Shown piece by piece: positions 4,778-5,329 of a stretch of 5,329 nucleotides of DNA (position 1 is the stretch's first letter; each line of letters opens with the position of its first letter). The notes under the pieces were generated by a model. The model was not told where the DNA came from. It did no database searches and worked only from the letters and a program-made list of their open reading frames with translations. The DNA comes from Stenotrophomonas maltophilia (GTDB lineage Bacteria > Pseudomonadota > Gammaproteobacteria > Xanthomonadales > Xanthomonadaceae). A program made the translations under genes and the position numbers. Where the stretch lies: the NCBI GenBank assembly GCA_002386405.1, contig DGIP01000304.1, positions 447 through 5,775 of the forward strand, written 5' to 3'.

Positions 4778-5329
4778 GTGACACTGCGCCGGGCTGACGA
4801 CATCCTCGACTGGCTGCTGGCGCGCCAGCCGGATAAACGCATCGTTGAAAAAACCACTGGCCTTCCCTACGGGTGGGGCCTGTGGCTGCGCGCGCTGACC
4901 CCGTTGCCGCGTCCGTTCCGTTCGACCGAAGTCATTGCCGAACTGATCCAGCGCCCGTTGCCGGGCTCCCCCGGCCGGCTGCCGGCGCTGGGCTTCGTGC
5001 AGTCGCTGCGGCGCCTGCTCTGGCAGACCTGGGACCCGGCCCCGCGCGACCAGCGCTGGATGCGCTGGACCTCGGCGGTCATCAGCGTGCTGCTGCACGT
5101 CATGTTCGCCCTGCTGCTGCTGTGGGTGGCACTGATCCGCCCGCCGGTGCAGCCGGAGCAGGGCGGCGATGGCGGTCGCATCCAGGTGGAATTCCTGGGC
5201 AGCGGAACGCCGCAGGAAAGCGGTGGTGGCGAGCCGGCTGCTGCAGGCAGCGCGGCAGCGGCCGCTGCCGCGAGCGCCCAGGCTGAAGCCGCCGCCTCGC
5301 AGCCCCGTCCGGCGAGCACGACCGCAGCC
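4778..5329 (+). CDS. Single-pass membrane protein with Ala-rich TolA/TonB-like region (partial)
   Basis: 184 codons open to the right edge; not identified with certainty. Residues 1-97 form a cytoplasmic, Arg/Trp-rich segment (LRRADDILDWLLARQPDKRI). Residues about 98-120 are one hydrophobic helix (TSAVISVLLHVMFALLLLWV), followed by a Pro turn and RIQVEFLGSGTP. From about 142 on the chain is low complexity, rich in Ala, Gly, Gln and Glu (PAAAGSAAAAAAASAQAEAA). A helix followed by an I-x-V-E-F-type strand and an Ala-rich rod recalls the N-terminal part of TonB or TolA. Xanthomonads carry a similar gene usually called a transmembrane repetitive protein; that link is from memory. The GTG at 4778 is the first possible start after the upstream in-frame stop and lies 9 bases after nfuA. 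No good Shine-Dalgarno is seen, so translational coupling to nfuA is plausible. A later ATG (codon 95) would lose the whole N-terminal segment. Confidence 0.75.
   Translation, partial: MTLRRADDILDWLLARQPDKRIVEKTTGLPYGWGLWLRALTPLPRPFRSTEVIAELIQRPLPGSPGRLPALGFVQSLRRLLWQTWDPAPRDQRWMRWTSAVISVLLHVMFALLLLWVALIRPPVQPEQGGDGGRIQVEFLGSGTPQESGGGEPAAAGSAAAAAAASAQAEAAASQPRPASTTAA

Noticed and set aside
4766..4780. Fusion of NfuA with the downstream membrane protein by TGA read-through
   Set aside because: The frames are the same, but NfuA ends at its normal family length and a GTG start follows 9 bases later; no recoding signal is visible.
3314..5098. Very long minus-strand open frame (594 codons) spanning nfuA, phhB and the lipoprotein gene
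   Set aside because: Only the last 138 codons (from 3730) are a real gene, with its own Shine-Dalgarno and lipobox. The rest is antisense to nfuA and the membrane-protein gene, or a shifted frame of phhB.

Overview
The window looks like chromosomal DNA from a high-GC gammaproteobacterium of the Xanthomonas/Stenotrophomonas family (Lysobacteraceae), most likely Stenotrophomonas or a close relative. Three things point there: protein similarity recognised by eye, the rne/rluC divergent arrangement, and short GTAG-headed palindromes of the type described as SMAG elements in S. maltophilia. No phage, insertion sequence, CRISPR array, tRNA or rRNA is visible. Codon use looks uniform and GC-rich throughout. 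The genus call is inference.

Layout from left to right. (1) 1-810, minus: the first 270 codons of rne (RNase E), running off the left edge. (2) 811-1214: a 404-base divergent intergenic region that holds the rne leader. Its rne-proximal end can fold into a long hairpin that contains the rne Shine-Dalgarno sequence. (3) 1215-2192, plus: rluC, a 23S rRNA pseudouridine synthase. (4) 2191-2370: a compact repeat block between two convergent genes, with three 51-base tandem units each carrying a GTAG-type palindrome, then a fourth, inverted and near-perfect palindrome. Both flanking stop codons lie in or at the edge of this block. (5) 2366-3175, minus: a ZIP-family metal transporter (zupT). (6) 3314-3730, minus: a small lipoprotein with a TonB-type C-terminal domain. 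(7) 3736-4077, minus: phhB, pterin-4a-carbinolamine dehydratase, transcribed just ahead of the lipoprotein gene and 5 bases from it. (8) 4078-4168: a short divergent promoter region. (9) 4169-4768, plus: nfuA, an Fe-S carrier, which may be read from a leaderless mRNA. (10) 4778-5329, plus: the start of a gene for a single-pass membrane protein with an Ala-rich, TolA/TonB-like periplasmic region, running off the right edge.

Functionally this is mostly housekeeping: RNA decay and rRNA modification at the left, metal import, pterin recycling and Fe-S delivery at the right. No new multi-gene system is convincingly present. The most interesting signals are non-coding: the hairpin over the rne ribosome-binding site, the repeat block that appears to have amplified together with the 3' end of rluC, and the leaderless layout of nfuA. 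The lipoprotein-anchored TonB domain is the most unusual protein architecture.
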